A stretch of 64,000 nucleotides of DNA from Roseiflexus sp. RS-1 (GCF_000016665.1 NC_009523.1:5641501-5705500); one strand, 5' to 3'; positions 17,290 to 28,392 are shown, counted from the stretch's first letter. Notes: generated from the letters alone by a model not told the origin. Numbers and translations are program-made.

Positions 17290-17430
17290 ATCTAACGGGA
17301 CACGGTATACCGTTCTGCGCCAGGTTCACGAGATCGCCGCGGAGTGTTGGGTAGCCGTGTCCTTCAACGCGACCAAGCCGAACAGTTATCTGGGCCCTCA
17401 AACCCGCATATGCTAGCAAGGCTGGCGCCG
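17290..17430 (+). ncRNA. Predicted IS110 bridge (seek) RNA, copy A
   Basis: Two stem-loops lie in the leader. The first is closed by GGACACGG (17298-17305) and CCGTGTCC (17355-17362). Inside it TTCTGCGCC resembles the left target, and CCGCGGAG (17337-17344) pairs with the right target CTCTGCGG with one G-T wobble. The second is closed by CCAAGCC (about 17373-17379) and GGCTGG (about 17420-17425). Inside it ACAGTTATCT (17382-17391) matches the element's right end ACAGTTACT, and TATGCTAG (17409-17416) pairs with the left end CTAGTATA with one G-T wobble. Pairings were found by eye; expression is not shown. Confidence 0.65.
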
Positions 17431-17452
17431 TTTTCCTCAGGAGGTTCTGTGT

Positions 17453-18415
17453 ATGGCTTCCCGTGAGTCGCTCTTTATCGGCATTGATGTCTCCAAACAG
17501 ACGCTGGATGTGGCGTTTGGCGCCGACCCGCACGCGCCACGCGAGACGATACCGTCTACCGACGAAGGTGTCCAGCTCCTGGTCACGCGACTCCAGCGCC
17601 TGCAGCCGACCCTGATTGTGCTGGAGGCGACCGGCGGGCTGGAGCGCATGGTGTTCGCCCAACTGCTCCAGGCTGGCGTGCCGACGGCGCGGGTGCAGCC
17701 ACGCCGCGTGCGCGCCCTGGCGCACGCGGAAGGACGCCAGGCGAAGACCGACCGCCTGGATGCCCGGTTGCTCGCCCGCTTTGCCGAACGGGTGCGCCCG
17801 CCGCACCACCAAGCGACGGACGAGCAGCGCGCATCCTTGCGCGACCTGCTGGTCCGGCGGGAGCAGTTGATTCAGATGCGGACGGCTGAGATCAATCGGT
17901 TGACGGCTGCCGCGCCGAACCTCCGCCCGGGCATCCAGCAGCATATTGATTGGCTGGATCAGGAGATCCGTGCGCTTGAGCAGGAACGCGACAACGAGGC
18001 GGAGCGCACCGACGAGGTGCGCCGGAAACGGGAGCTGCGCGACAGCGTGCCCGGCATCGGCGCGATCACCGCACTGAACCTGCTGCTCCGCCTGCCCGAA
18101 CTGGGGACCATCAAGCGCACGGAAGCGGCGGCCGTTGTGGGCGTTGCGCCGTATGCCAATCAGAGCGGCGCACAGCACAAACCCCGGCATATCTCCGGCG
18201 GCAGGAGGGATGTGCGCAGCGTGTTGTACATGGCGACCCTGGCGGCCACGCGGCGCCGTCTGGTCAGGCGCGCCTTCTATCAGCGCCTGTGTCAAGCTGG
18301 CAAGCCGCGCAAGGTCGCCATCGTCGCTGCGATGCGCAAGCTGCTGACTATTCTCGGCGCAATATTGCGTCAGCAAAAGCCCTGGGATCCGGCTGTGCAT
18401 ACGAGCGCCCCTTGA
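17453..18415 (+). CDS. IS110-family DEDD recombinase, copy A
   Basis: The protein has 320 residues. The N-terminal RuvC-like domain has the four acidic residues of DEDD transposases: IGIDVSKQTLDVA, VLEATGGLE and KTDRLDARLLARFAER. The C-terminal Transposase_20 domain has DSVPGIGAITALNLLLRLPE, GVAPYANQSGAQ (likely nucleophilic Ser in QSG) and ISGGRRDVRSVLYMATLAA, then FYQRL and KVAIVAAMRKLLTIL. The start follows AGGAGG. The sequence keeps consensus residues at the three positions where copy B differs, so this copy is the better candidate for activity. Confidence 0.94.
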   Translation: MASRESLFIGIDVSKQTLDVAFGADPHAPRETIPSTDEGVQLLVTRLQRLQPTLIVLEATGGLERMVFAQLLQAGVPTARVQPRRVRALAHAEGRQAKTDRLDARLLARFAERVRPPHHQATDEQRASLRDLLVRREQLIQMRTAEINRLTAAAPNLRPGIQQHIDWLDQEIRALEQERDNEAERTDEVRRKRELRDSVPGIGAITALNLLLRLPELGTIKRTEAAAVVGVAPYANQSGAQHKPRHISGGRRDVRSVLYMATLAATRRRLVRRAFYQRLCQAGKPRKVAIVAAMRKLLTILGAILRQQKPWDPAVHTSAP

Positions 18416-18544
18416 CAAGCAACACAGTTACTCTGCGGTGAAATACCTTTTGCAGCGTTCTCAATCATACATATACCATCAAGGGCGAAACAGCAATGGA
18501 AATCCCCGTCTACCGAAGTACATGCTGGATTATGTTCTGGTTGA

Positions 18545-20740
<2,196 letters not shown>

Positions 20741-20752
20741 GCGGAGATGTCA

Positions 20753-21685
20753 ATGGCCGGTCATCTTCCTGATCCAGTCGAGCGCCTGTTCGATCCCCTT
20801 TCTTACGCGATGGTGCCGCTGGTTGACGGGCTGGCGCGCCACGCACTCGAGCGCCTGGGCGCCTTCGAACAGACGCGGCGCATCAACGGGGTTCCGATCC
20901 ACTACTATCTGATACCATGTCGCCGGCTGGCGCCGTTGCCGGTGCTCTTCATTCACGGTATGGGCGATAGCGCCGTCACCTGGAGCCTGGTTGCACCGCT
21001 CGTCGCTCGCCGCCACGATGCCTTCCTGATCGACCTGCCCGGCTATGGTCTCTCGGGCCTGCCGCCGGGGAAATCGTTCGCCTCGATCGCCGATATGACC
21101 GCGATTGTCAGCGCTTTTGTGCGCGATGTCATCGCCCGACCGACACTGCTCGTCGGTAATTCGATGGGCGGGTGGATCGCAATACGGGTTGCGGAAACGC
21201 ACCCCGATATGGTGCGTGGCGTTGTGTTGATGAATGCTGGCGGGGCGCTGCTGGACGGTCATCGCTCATGGGACCCGTTCATCGAACTGTTATCGCCAGC
21301 CGATGCGCATCAGGCGCGGCAGGTGGCGCGGATGGTCTTCGGCGCAATTCCGCCGCCGGTCAGAGAACTCAGCGCGCGCGGCATGATCAATCTCTTTGCG
21401 CGGCAGGTGGTGCGCGACTTTATCAGTGCCACCGATGAGCATGACTTCCTGAACGCTGACGAACTGCGCCAGGTGCCGACGCCAACCGCGCTGCTGTGGG
21501 GAGAGCGTGATCGCTTCCTGCCACCCGGTTCCTTCGAGTTCTTCTGCAACCATCTGTCCCAACCGTATACGCGCGTGCTTAAACATTGCGGTCACCTCCC
21601 GCAACGCGAACGTCCGCTGGCGACGGCGCGCTTCATCAAGCACTTTGCACAGCGTATCGCTCCTGCTGTACAACCGGAGAACTGA
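20753..21685 (+). CDS. Alpha/beta hydrolase
   Basis: The protein has about 310 residues. The oxyanion strand is PVLFIHGMGDSAVTWS, the nucleophile elbow VGNSMGGW, the likely acid WGERDRFLP and the base His CGHLPQRE, so the triad is complete. A cap region lies between about 155 and 230. No substrate can be named. I prefer the second ATG (MAGHLPDP, 20753) because GGAG lies 7 nt before it; the ATG at 20747 is too close to the SD. It is 12 bp downstream of ligA and probably co-transcribed with it. Confidence 0.85.
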   Translation: MAGHLPDPVERLFDPLSYAMVPLVDGLARHALERLGAFEQTRRINGVPIHYYLIPCRRLAPLPVLFIHGMGDSAVTWSLVAPLVARRHDAFLIDLPGYGLSGLPPGKSFASIADMTAIVSAFVRDVIARPTLLVGNSMGGWIAIRVAETHPDMVRGVVLMNAGGALLDGHRSWDPFIELLSPADAHQARQVARMVFGAIPPPVRELSARGMINLFARQVVRDFISATDEHDFLNADELRQVPTPTALLWGERDRFLPPGSFEFFCNHLSQPYTRVLKHCGHLPQRERPLATARFIKHFAQRIAPAVQPEN

Positions 21686-22345
21686 GCATCGGGAAGCAGA
21701 AACCCAGAGCGTGATCGAAAACCTGCACAGGTGGAGTCATAACGGCGTCCGTTCCATCGTTCCAGGGTAACCGCCCGACCGGTACCGCTCTTAAAGAGGA
21801 CGTAATGAAACACGTTGCACGCTTCCGCTGGCGCCGGAGGCGTGCTGGCTGATGAGTGAAGTTGAACACTCCCGGAATCGCGCATCCCTCGCGGCGACCG
21901 AAATGAGATTGAGCGCTTAATCCGGTATGCGCCGCAAGCCGTCGGGCTAAAGCCCTCGGCTATCCGCAGCAAAGCCCGCCTGCGTGGGCTATGGCGTTCG
22001 CACCGCTTAGAGCGACAGGCGGCGTGACTGAACCACGCGCGTCCTGGGTGCGCGGGCGTCCCCGCCCGCATGCCGTCGGGCTGATGAAGATTGAGCATTT
22101 ATAGCAGTTCTCACAGCGATTGAACCCAACGGACAAGGTTGAACACTCCCGGAGTCATGCCCACCACGCAGCGCCCGAAATTCATTTCGGTCTACGAGAG
22201 AAGTACGCCGAAATGTATTTCGGCACATTGCAGTTCTCCCAGAAGGGAGAACGCCCCGCAGGAAGCGAGCGTCGCGCGCTGCGGCACGTACAGACAAGCG
22301 TCAATGCGTCCGCGAATGCGTAATACCCCTTGCCCCTCCGCGTTA
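21686..22345. other. Gene-free repeat cluster before IS110 copy B
   Basis: No supported gene. It contains a partial copy of the 115-bp dispersed repeat (21904-21996), a REP-like unit GCGCGGGCGTCCCCGCCCGC near 22050, TTATAGCAGTTCTCA with TTGAACCC (22100-22130), and two CCGAAAT-type palindromes (CCGAAATTCATTTCGG and CCGAAATGTATTTCGG) near 22178-22225. Confidence 0.6.
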
Positions 22346-22353
22346 CTAGTATA

Positions 22354-22494
22354 ATCTAACGGGACACGGTATACCGTTCTGCGCCAGGTTCACGAGATCG
22401 CCGCGGAGTGTTGGGTAGCCGTGTCCTTCAACGCGACCAAGCCGAACAGTTATCTGGGCCCTCAAACCCGCATATGCTAGCAAGGCTGGCGCCG
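22354..22494 (+). ncRNA. Predicted IS110 bridge (seek) RNA, copy B
   Basis: Same sequence as in copy A: closing stem GGACACGG (22362) with CCGTGTCC (22419), target-like segments TTCTGCGCC and CCGCGGAG, then donor-like segments ACAGTTATCT and TATGCTAG in a second stem-loop. The pairing with this copy's own right target (CTCGGCG) is weaker than for copy A. Confidence 0.6.
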
Positions 22495-22516
22495 TTTTCC
22501 TCAGGAGGTTCTGTGT

Positions 22517-23479
22517 ATGGCTTCCCGTGAGTCGCTCTTTATCGGCATTGATGTCTCCAAACAGACGCTGGATGTGGCGTTTGGCGCCGACCCGCACGCG
22601 CCACGCGAGACGATACCGTCTACCGACGAAGGTGTCCAGCTCCTGGTCACGCGACTCCAGCGCCTGCAGCCGACCCTGATTGTGCTGGAGGCGACCGGCG
22701 GGCTGGAGCGCATGGTGTTCGCCCAACTGCTCCAGGCTGGCGTGCCGACGGCGCGGGTGCAGCCACGCCGCGTGCGCGCCCTGGCGCACGCGGAAGGACG
22801 CCAGGCGAAGACCGACCGCCTGGATGCCCGGTTGCTCGCCCGCTTTGCCGAACGGGTGCGCCCGCCGCACCACCAAGCGACGGACGAGCAGCGCGCATCC
22901 TTGCGCGACCTGCTGGTCCGGCGGGAGCAGTTGATTCAGATGCGGACGGCTGAGATCAATCGGTTGACGGCTGCCGCGCCGAACCTCCGCCCGGGCATCC
23001 AGCAGCATATTGATTGGCTGGATCAGGAGATCCGTGCGCTTGAGCAGGAACGCGACAACGAGGCGGAGCGCACCGACGAGGTGCGCCGGAAACGGGAGCT
23101 GCGCGACAGCGTGCCCGGCATCGGCGCGATCACCGCACTGAACCTGCTGCTCCGCCTGCCCGAACTGGGGACCATCAATCGCACGGAAGCGGCGGCCGTT
23201 GTGGGCGTTGCGCCGTATGCCAATCAGAGCGGCGCACAGCACAAACCCCGGCATATCTCCGGCGGCAGGAGGGATGGGCGCAGCGTGTTGTACATGGCGA
23301 CCCTGGCGGCCACGCGGCGCCGTCTGGTCAGGCGCGCCTTCGATCAGCGCCTGTGTCAAGCTGGCAAGCCGCGCAAGGTCGCCATCGTCGCTGCGATGCG
23401 CAAGCTGCTGACTATTCTCGGCGCAATATTGCGTCAGCAAAAGCCCTGGGATCCGGCTGTGCATACGAGCGCCCCTTGA
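22517..23479 (+). CDS. IS110-family DEDD recombinase, copy B
   Basis: 320 residues with the same DEDD and QSG motifs as copy A. It differs by K to N (TINRTEA), V to G (RRDGRSVLY) and Y to D (RAFDQRL). The last two hit positions that are usually conserved in the family (VR before LYM; FYQRL), so this copy may be impaired. Confidence 0.93.
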   Translation: MASRESLFIGIDVSKQTLDVAFGADPHAPRETIPSTDEGVQLLVTRLQRLQPTLIVLEATGGLERMVFAQLLQAGVPTARVQPRRVRALAHAEGRQAKTDRLDARLLARFAERVRPPHHQATDEQRASLRDLLVRREQLIQMRTAEINRLTAAAPNLRPGIQQHIDWLDQEIRALEQERDNEAERTDEVRRKRELRDSVPGIGAITALNLLLRLPELGTINRTEAAAVVGVAPYANQSGAQHKPRHISGGRRDGRSVLYMATLAATRRRLVRRAFDQRLCQAGKPRKVAIVAAMRKLLTILGAILRQQKPWDPAVHTSAP

Positions 23480-23572
23480 CAAGCAACACAGTTACTCGGC
23501 GTCTCGGCGGTGCGTTTTTGCAGCGAAGTCACTATTGCAAAACCCACACAGACGGGAAAAGCAGGACGCTCA

Positions 23573-23735
23573 GTTCCCAGTTCTCAGTTCCTGGTTCCCG
23601 GTTCCCGGTTCTCAGTTCCTGGTTCCCGGTTCTCAGTTCCTGGTTCCTGGTTCTCAGTTCCTGGTTCTCAGTTCCTGGTTCTTGGTTCTCAGTTCCTGGT
23701 TCCTGGTTCTCAGTTCTCAGTTCTCAGTTCTCGCT
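23573..23735 (+). repeat. Short direct repeat array (TTCTCAGTTCC type)
   Basis: Alternating TTCTCAG and TTCC(T/C)GG units run for about 160 bp. On the minus strand they read GAGAACTGAGAACC. The array ends inside the 3' end of the glycosyltransferase gene and supplies its stop codon. Small arrays of the same unit occur at 40573-40612 and 57390-57424. Confidence 0.85.
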
Positions 23736-24750
23736 CCTCCGCCAGTTTTTGCTCGATCTGATCGAGACGCGTCCGCACCTCACGCCGCCACGCCAGGTCA
23801 TCGATTTCCTGGGAGCGAACACGGTAGAGCACCTCCTCGATGAGCCGCCGCGTCCCGCCGATCCGGTCTGCCAGCAGTCCGATCAGGAAAATGATGAAGC
23901 CAAGAATGAGCGCCGTGCTGCCAACCGCCAGCGATTGGGCATTATCCTGCGGGAAGTTGTTGACGAGCTGGCGCATGACATACACGTACAGCGCGCGCCC
24001 TAAAAAAATGACGCCTGTGATCAGGAAAGGAAGCGCAATGTACGTGAACGTTCTGAGCGGCTCATATGCCGTATAGGTGCGCACAATCGTCGAAGCCTGG
24101 CGCTTGATGAAGTTCCAGTTGCCGGTGTGCAGCCGCGACGCACGACGCACCGGATTGGTTGCAATCGGCACCGTCTGGATCGTCAGACGACGCTTGCCCG
24201 CCTGGATCAGGTTCTCTACCGTGTACGAGAAATCGCTGGTCACAAATGTACGCAGCGCCGCTTCGCGTGACAGTGCGCGGAAGCCGCTGACCGTATCGGG
24301 AACATTGGTGCCAGACGCCCAGCGCACCACGCCGCTCCCGATAACCTGAAGGGTCTTTTTCAGCGGTGGAAAGTGCGCATTATTCTCGATCTGGCGATCC
24401 CCAATCACCATATCCGCCTGACCGGCGAGGATCGGGGCGACCAGGCGCGGAATCTCATACCCCGGATACTGATTGTCGCCATCGGTGTTGACAATAATAT
24501 CGGCGCCGAGCCGGAGCGCCGTATCGATGCCGGTCTGATACGCGGTCGCCAGCCCTTTGCGACTGGTGTGCCGCACCACGTGATCGGCGCCGTGCGCCAG
24601 TGCGACAGCGATGGTATCATCGGTGCAACCATCGTCGATGATCAGCACCTCGACGCTATCAACACCGGGAATATCGCGCGGGATGTCGGCGAGGACGCGC
24701 GCGATCGACTCGGCTTCGTTAAGCACGGGGATCTGGACAATCAGTTTCAT
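23710..24750 (-). CDS. Family 2 glycosyltransferase with two C-terminal TM helices
   Basis: The protein has 346 residues. The GT-A domain starts with LIVQIPVLNEAESIARVLAD. The nucleotide-binding Asp are in VLIIDDGCTDDT, the metal-binding DXD-like site in VNTDGDNQY, and an acceptor-site motif DTVSGFRALSREAA follows. Two membrane helices (about 240-262, 280-305) and a coiled-coil-like tail follow. This is the layout of dolichol/polyprenol-phosphate mannose synthase-like and GtrB-like enzymes, so transfer of a sugar to a polyprenyl phosphate is likely. The last residues RTEN come from the repeat array. It is divergent from the LCP gene. Confidence 0.88.
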   Translation of the reverse strand: MKLIVQIPVLNEAESIARVLADIPRDIPGVDSVEVLIIDDGCTDDTIAVALAHGADHVVRHTSRKGLATAYQTGIDTALRLGADIIVNTDGDNQYPGYEIPRLVAPILAGQADMVIGDRQIENNAHFPPLKKTLQVIGSGVVRWASGTNVPDTVSGFRALSREAALRTFVTSDFSYTVENLIQAGKRRLTIQTVPIATNPVRRASRLHTGNWNFIKRQASTIVRTYTAYEPLRTFTYIALPFLITGVIFLGRALYVYVMRQLVNNFPQDNAQSLAVGSTALILGFIIFLIGLLADRIGGTRRLIEEVLYRVRSQEIDDLAWRREVRTRLDQIEQKLAEERELRTEN

Positions 24751-24786
24751 TTGTGTTACGAATGTGTTATCTTGCTGTGCAGTGCG

Positions 24787-24815
24787 ATTCTAGCCGAGTA
24801 TGCCATAATTGTAAA
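24787..24815 (-). promoter_or_regulatory. Promoter of the glycosyltransferase gene
   Basis: On the minus strand, TTTACA (24815-24810), a 17-nt spacer and TAGAAT (24792-24787), about 37 bp upstream of the start codon. Confidence 0.5.
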
Positions 24816-24852
24816 GTGAAGCCGGGTGATTGAAGAATGATGTCGGGGTGGT

Positions 24853-26370
24853 ATGGATCGCCAGACCCTGGAGTGTCGTGAAGCGCGCCAGTTGATCGAT
24901 TGGGGCGTCTCTCCCGGTTCAACGCGACCCGAACGTCGCGCGCTTGGATTTCACCTGGCGCGCTGCGCGGCGTGTCGCGCATACCGCGCGCAGCAGAATG
25001 ACACATTGCTTGCCACGTTGCTGGACACGCCACCCTGCCACACGTTGCCGCCATCGGCAGATCACAGGCGATCGCCGCATCCGATCCGCCTGATCCGCGC
25101 GATCAGCCTGACCCTGACGGGCATTGCCGCTGTGCTGACCCTCATCTTCGTGGGTCGGATGGCGGTGGCATTCGCTGCCATTCTTGGTCATATGGACGCA
25201 ATGACGGGAAATGCCGGGCAGACCCTGGCAGGATCGTCACCGGGAACACTGCCGACCGAACTGGCGACACTCATTCCGCCGACACTGCCTCCCCCCGCCT
25301 GGGCTTCCGAAGAAACTTCGACGACCTCCACTCCTCCGGCGACTGCGACAGTTGCAGAAACCACAGCGCCGACGACGCCAACCGCCGCGTCAGACGAGAT
25401 GCCGCCTGCGTCGGTTACTCCAGAGGAACCATCGCCAACCATCGTTGCAGCATCGCCGGTTTTGCCAACGATCACACCCATTCCGCTCCGACCTGACTAT
25501 CGACCAGGCGCGCCGACGCCAGCGCTTGCTCCGCTTCCCATACTGCCCGACGGGTATCAACGCGCCCCGCCAGCAGGTCAGGCAATCACCGTCCTTCTGC
25601 TGGGAATCGACCGACGACCGGGTGAGACGTTCCCTTCACGCGCCGATGCAATTCTCATTGCGCGGATCGAACCGGAGCGTCGACGCATTGCGCTCCTCTC
25701 GCTACCACGCGACCTGGTTGTGCCGATTCCCGGATGGGGATGGTCGCGGATCAACGCAGCAATGGTCTATGGTGACCTGGATCCCGCGCTCGGAGGCGGG
25801 ATCGCGCTCACCCGCCGCACAGTCAGCGAGTTTCTTTCTGTTCCCATCGATTACACGGTCATCGTCGATTTTACCGGCTTCATCGGCGCAATCGACGCCA
25901 TTGGCGGCGTTACCATCGATGTACCGGTCGAACTCTACGATCCGCTCTATCCAACCATGGATTACGGATACACTGTCGCGCATTTTCGTCCCGGCATCCA
26001 GCACATGGATGGGGGGCGCGCCTTGATGTACGCGCGCATCCGGCACATGGACAGCGACTGGGAACGGATGAAGCGCCAGCAGACGGTGATTATCGCCGCG
26101 CTCAACCAGGTGCGTGAACGTAACACTCTCGGACAGATTGAGAGCATCGCCGCGCTGACCGGAGCGTTGCGCGGTTTTGTCATTACCGATATTCCTGAAA
26201 CGCAACTCCTCGGTCTGGCATGGGCATTCCGTGACTTCGCGCCGGATCAGGTTGAGCGTTATGCGCTCGACGCCAGTTCTGTCAGCATCGGCGCACCAGG
26301 CGACCCATATGCGCAGTACGCTCTGCCGGGCGCCATCGAGCGCCTGCGCGATCGATTGCTGGGACGTTAG
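24853..26370 (+). CDS. LytR-CpsA-Psr (LCP) protein with N-terminal zinc finger
   Basis: The protein has 505 residues. Residues about 8-50 contain GFHLARCAACRAYRAQQ, an H-x3-C-x2-C motif as in zinc-finger anti-sigma factors. A membrane helix (about 85-115, ISLTLTGIAAVLTLIFVG) and a Thr/Pro-rich linker (about 120-230) follow. The LCP domain then has LLLGIDRRPGE, RADAILIARIEP, ALLSLPRDLVVPIP, RINAAMVYGD and the Arg-rich ALMYARIRHMDSDWERMKRQ. LCP enzymes attach glycopolymers to the cell wall from polyprenyl carriers. The neighbouring polyprenyl-type glycosyltransferase fits. The zinc-finger fusion is odd and suggests a sigma-factor or partner-binding role. Confidence 0.88.
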   Translation: MDRQTLECREARQLIDWGVSPGSTRPERRALGFHLARCAACRAYRAQQNDTLLATLLDTPPCHTLPPSADHRRSPHPIRLIRAISLTLTGIAAVLTLIFVGRMAVAFAAILGHMDAMTGNAGQTLAGSSPGTLPTELATLIPPTLPPPAWASEETSTTSTPPATATVAETTAPTTPTAASDEMPPASVTPEEPSPTIVAASPVLPTITPIPLRPDYRPGAPTPALAPLPILPDGYQRAPPAGQAITVLLLGIDRRPGETFPSRADAILIARIEPERRRIALLSLPRDLVVPIPGWGWSRINAAMVYGDLDPALGGGIALTRRTVSEFLSVPIDYTVIVDFTGFIGAIDAIGGVTIDVPVELYDPLYPTMDYGYTVAHFRPGIQHMDGGRALMYARIRHMDSDWERMKRQQTVIIAALNQVRERNTLGQIESIAALTGALRGFVITDIPETQLLGLAWAFRDFAPDQVERYALDASSVSIGAPGDPYAQYALPGAIERLRDRLLGR

Positions 26371-26529
26371 GTTCCATTCCGCTCTTTTGTTTTGAGAAGA
26401 TCATCTGCCTGCCTGGATACCGGTCACACAGAACGGCGCCCTGACTGTTCCTCGTATCTCGCATTGCTATGATACACAGCAGAGCCAGGTATGAGCGCCC
26501 TTCCATACGAAACCGGGGAGGTCATCGGT

Positions 26530-27060
26530 ATGGACGAAGATCACAGCTACCGTCGCATCGAAATGACTGTTCTGATGACGCCGGATATGGCGAATTTCGC
26601 CGGACGGGTGCACGGCGGCTCGATTCTGAAACTGCTCGACCAGGTGGCATACGCCTGCGCCGCGCGCTACTCCGGCTCATATGTGGTTACAGTTTCGGTT
26701 GACCAGGTGGTCTTCCACGAGCCGCTCTATGTCGGCGAGCTGGCGACATTTCTGGCGTCGATCAATTACACCGGCACCAGTTCGATGGAGGTTGGCATCC
26801 GGGTCATGGCGGAAAACATCCAGGCGCGCAGTGAGCGTCATGTGATGACCTGCTACTTCACAATGGTAGCGGTTGACGAACACGGCAGACCACACCGCGT
26901 TCCCAAATTCACACCCACGACGCCTGTCGAGCAGCGGCGCTGGAAAGCAGCGCAACTGCGGCGCGAGTTCCGCCGCGAGATCGAGCGACGCAGCCTCGAT
27001 ATTCGTCTGCACCCCGACGAACTGGCATCAGAACAGCACAGCCAGGAGACGCACCAATAG
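26530..27060 (+). CDS. Acyl-CoA thioesterase, hotdog fold
   Basis: About 176 residues. The hotdog motif with the catalytic Asp is NFAGRVHGGSILKLLDQVAY, followed by VDQVVFHEPLYVGE and GTSSMEVGIRV, as in YciA/BFIT-type acyl-CoA hydrolases. The C-terminal 50 residues are charged and helical. I chose the ATG at 26530 because GGGGAGG lies 8 nt upstream; a longer start at 26491 adds 13 residues. The chain-length preference cannot be read from sequence. Confidence 0.87.
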   Translation: MDEDHSYRRIEMTVLMTPDMANFAGRVHGGSILKLLDQVAYACAARYSGSYVVTVSVDQVVFHEPLYVGELATFLASINYTGTSSMEVGIRVMAENIQARSERHVMTCYFTMVAVDEHGRPHRVPKFTPTTPVEQRRWKAAQLRREFRREIERRSLDIRLHPDELASEQHSQETHQ

Positions 27061-27528
27061 TATCAAATCTTGATCGATAGGTGCATTCTCGCCAGATCGC
27101 CATTCGTCGTTCTGGAATGTTCCTGGCACGCTGGAACGGTTCGAGGACGCACACGTGCCAGGGTGCGCGGGCGTCTCGCCCGCACCCAGCGATGCGACTG
27201 AATTCTCCGTCAGTCTCTCCATGTCGCCCCTTAAGGTGCGCCAGCGTCTCGCCCGCATGCGGCGATGCGCCCCATCACGGTAGCGCAGGCATCACGCCAT
27301 CGACCGCCCCGCGCGGGCAGAACACCTGCGCTCCATAGCAACCGGCGTGGAAGGTGAATAAACACCAGTAGACGGTGCATATCCCAGGTTTGTGTCAGTT
27401 GTTTTTGGTGGTTACATTCCAGCCAGCCTGTGCAGCCCAAAAACCGCCCTCGGAGAATCCAACAATCTTCCGCTTGACAGCGTGTGGTATGCTGGCACAC
27501 GACAGATTGGAAAGGGGATATTCCAGAG
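27061..27528. other. Gene-free stretch with REP-like units
   Basis: It holds GCGCGGGCGTCTCGCCCGCA near 27160 and a related unit near 27240-27320 that matches the irregular part of the 78-bp array (GCCCCATCACG, GCGCAGGCATCACG). A TTGACA at 27474 has no well-placed -10, so I do not call a promoter. Confidence 0.55.
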
Positions 27529-28392
27529 ATGCGACTCTACGGCGCTCAAAGCATGATCGCGCCGCTCCGCCGTGTACTGGTGCGGCGCCCGGATGAGTCA
27601 TTCGGTGAAGCGGATCCGCAACGCTGGCACTACACAGCGCGCCCCGATCTGAAACGCGCCCAGGACGAGCACGACGCCCTGGTCGCCATCCTGCACAGCG
27701 CCGGAGTCGAGGTGCTGTACCACGATATTCCGCTGCCCGGGCGAGCGGACTCCATCTTCGTGTTCGATCCGGCAATTGTCACCCATGCTGGCGCAATTAT
27801 TCTGCGCATGGGTAAAGACCTGCGGCGCGGCGAAGAGGAGGCGATGGCGCAGCGCTTCGTTCAACTCGATATTCCGATCCTGGCAAGGCTCGATGGCGCA
27901 GCGCTCGCCGAGGGTGGCGATTTGCTCTGGCTCGACGAAGAAACCCTTGCCGTCGGGATAGGCTTCCGCACCAACGCCGAGGGATTTCGCCAGTTGACCG
28001 CTGCCCTGACGCCGCCTGGCATCCGCACCTTGCCGGTGGAACTTCCATACCACCACGGACCGGAGGCCTGCCTGCACCTCCTTTCACTCATCAGTATCGT
28101 CGATGAACGTCTGGCAGTCGTCTACCCGCCGCTGATCTCCGTGCCGTTCTACCAGGAATTGCACCGCCGCGGGTTTCGCCTGGTCGAAGTTCCCGACTCC
28201 GAGTTTCCAACAATGGGACCGAACGTGCTGGCGCTGGCGCCGGGTCAGTGTCTGATGCTCGAAAACAACCCTCTGACGAAGCAGCGCCTGGAAGCAGCAG
28301 GGTGTGAGGTGTTGACCTACTGCGGCAACGAAATCTCACTCAAGGCAGAGGGGGGCGCGACATGTCTGACCCGTCCGATTTTGCGAGGGTAA
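27529..28392 (+). CDS. Dimethylargininase-like guanidino-modifying hydrolase
   Basis: About 287 residues, matching the DDAH branch of the arginine deiminase/amidinotransferase superfamily. The N-terminal pattern is KRVLVRRP-like (RRVLVRRPDESF). The substrate pocket segments include FVFDPAIVTHAGAII and ALAEGGDLLWLDEE. The catalytic His is in ACLHLLSLIS, and the nucleophilic Cys near the end is in EGGATCLTRPIL. Such enzymes hydrolyse N-methylarginines or arginine to citrulline. The ATG at 27529 has AAGGGG upstream. The M20 peptidase gene begins 4 bp after the stop, so the two are coupled. Confidence 0.85.
   Translation: MRLYGAQSMIAPLRRVLVRRPDESFGEADPQRWHYTARPDLKRAQDEHDALVAILHSAGVEVLYHDIPLPGRADSIFVFDPAIVTHAGAIILRMGKDLRRGEEEAMAQRFVQLDIPILARLDGAALAEGGDLLWLDEETLAVGIGFRTNAEGFRQLTAALTPPGIRTLPVELPYHHGPEACLHLLSLISIVDERLAVVYPPLISVPFYQELHRRGFRLVEVPDSEFPTMGPNVLALAPGQCLMLENNPLTKQRLEAAGCEVLTYCGNEISLKAEGGATCLTRPILRG

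Larger units (their letters stand above)
17282..18433 (+). mobile_element. IS110-family insertion sequence, copy A
   Basis: A 1152-bp element defined by comparison with 22346-23497: identity begins at CTAGTATAATC and ends at ACAGTTACTC. There are no terminal inverted repeats, as usual for IS110. A CT dinucleotide at each border fits the core of an IS110 crossover. About 170 bp of leader precede the recombinase, while only about 18 bp follow it, the layout of the IS110 (not IS1111) group. The sequence right of the element continues as CTGCGGTGAAATACC. Confidence 0.9.
22346..23497 (+). mobile_element. IS110-family insertion sequence, copy B
   Basis: 1152 bp, identical to copy A (17282-18433) except for three bases in the coding region. 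The right flank CTCGGCGTCTCGGCGGTGCG matches, with two or three differences, an uninterrupted copy at 17151-17201 (minus strand). This fixes the insertion point at a CT core. Confidence 0.92.

Noticed and set aside
17282-18418. Long antisense reading frame (378 codons) across the IS110 recombinase, also at 22346-23482
   Set aside because: It is the exact shadow of the recombinase frame in a GC-rich gene, with low-complexity composition and no family motifs.
23573-23735. Possible CRISPR or ncRNA array
   Set aside because: Units are 7-11 bp and directly joined, with no spacers.
27474-27500. TTGACA as promoter of the DDAH-like gene
   Set aside because: No acceptable -10 hexamer at 16-19 nt; the nearest TATGCT is only 8 nt away.
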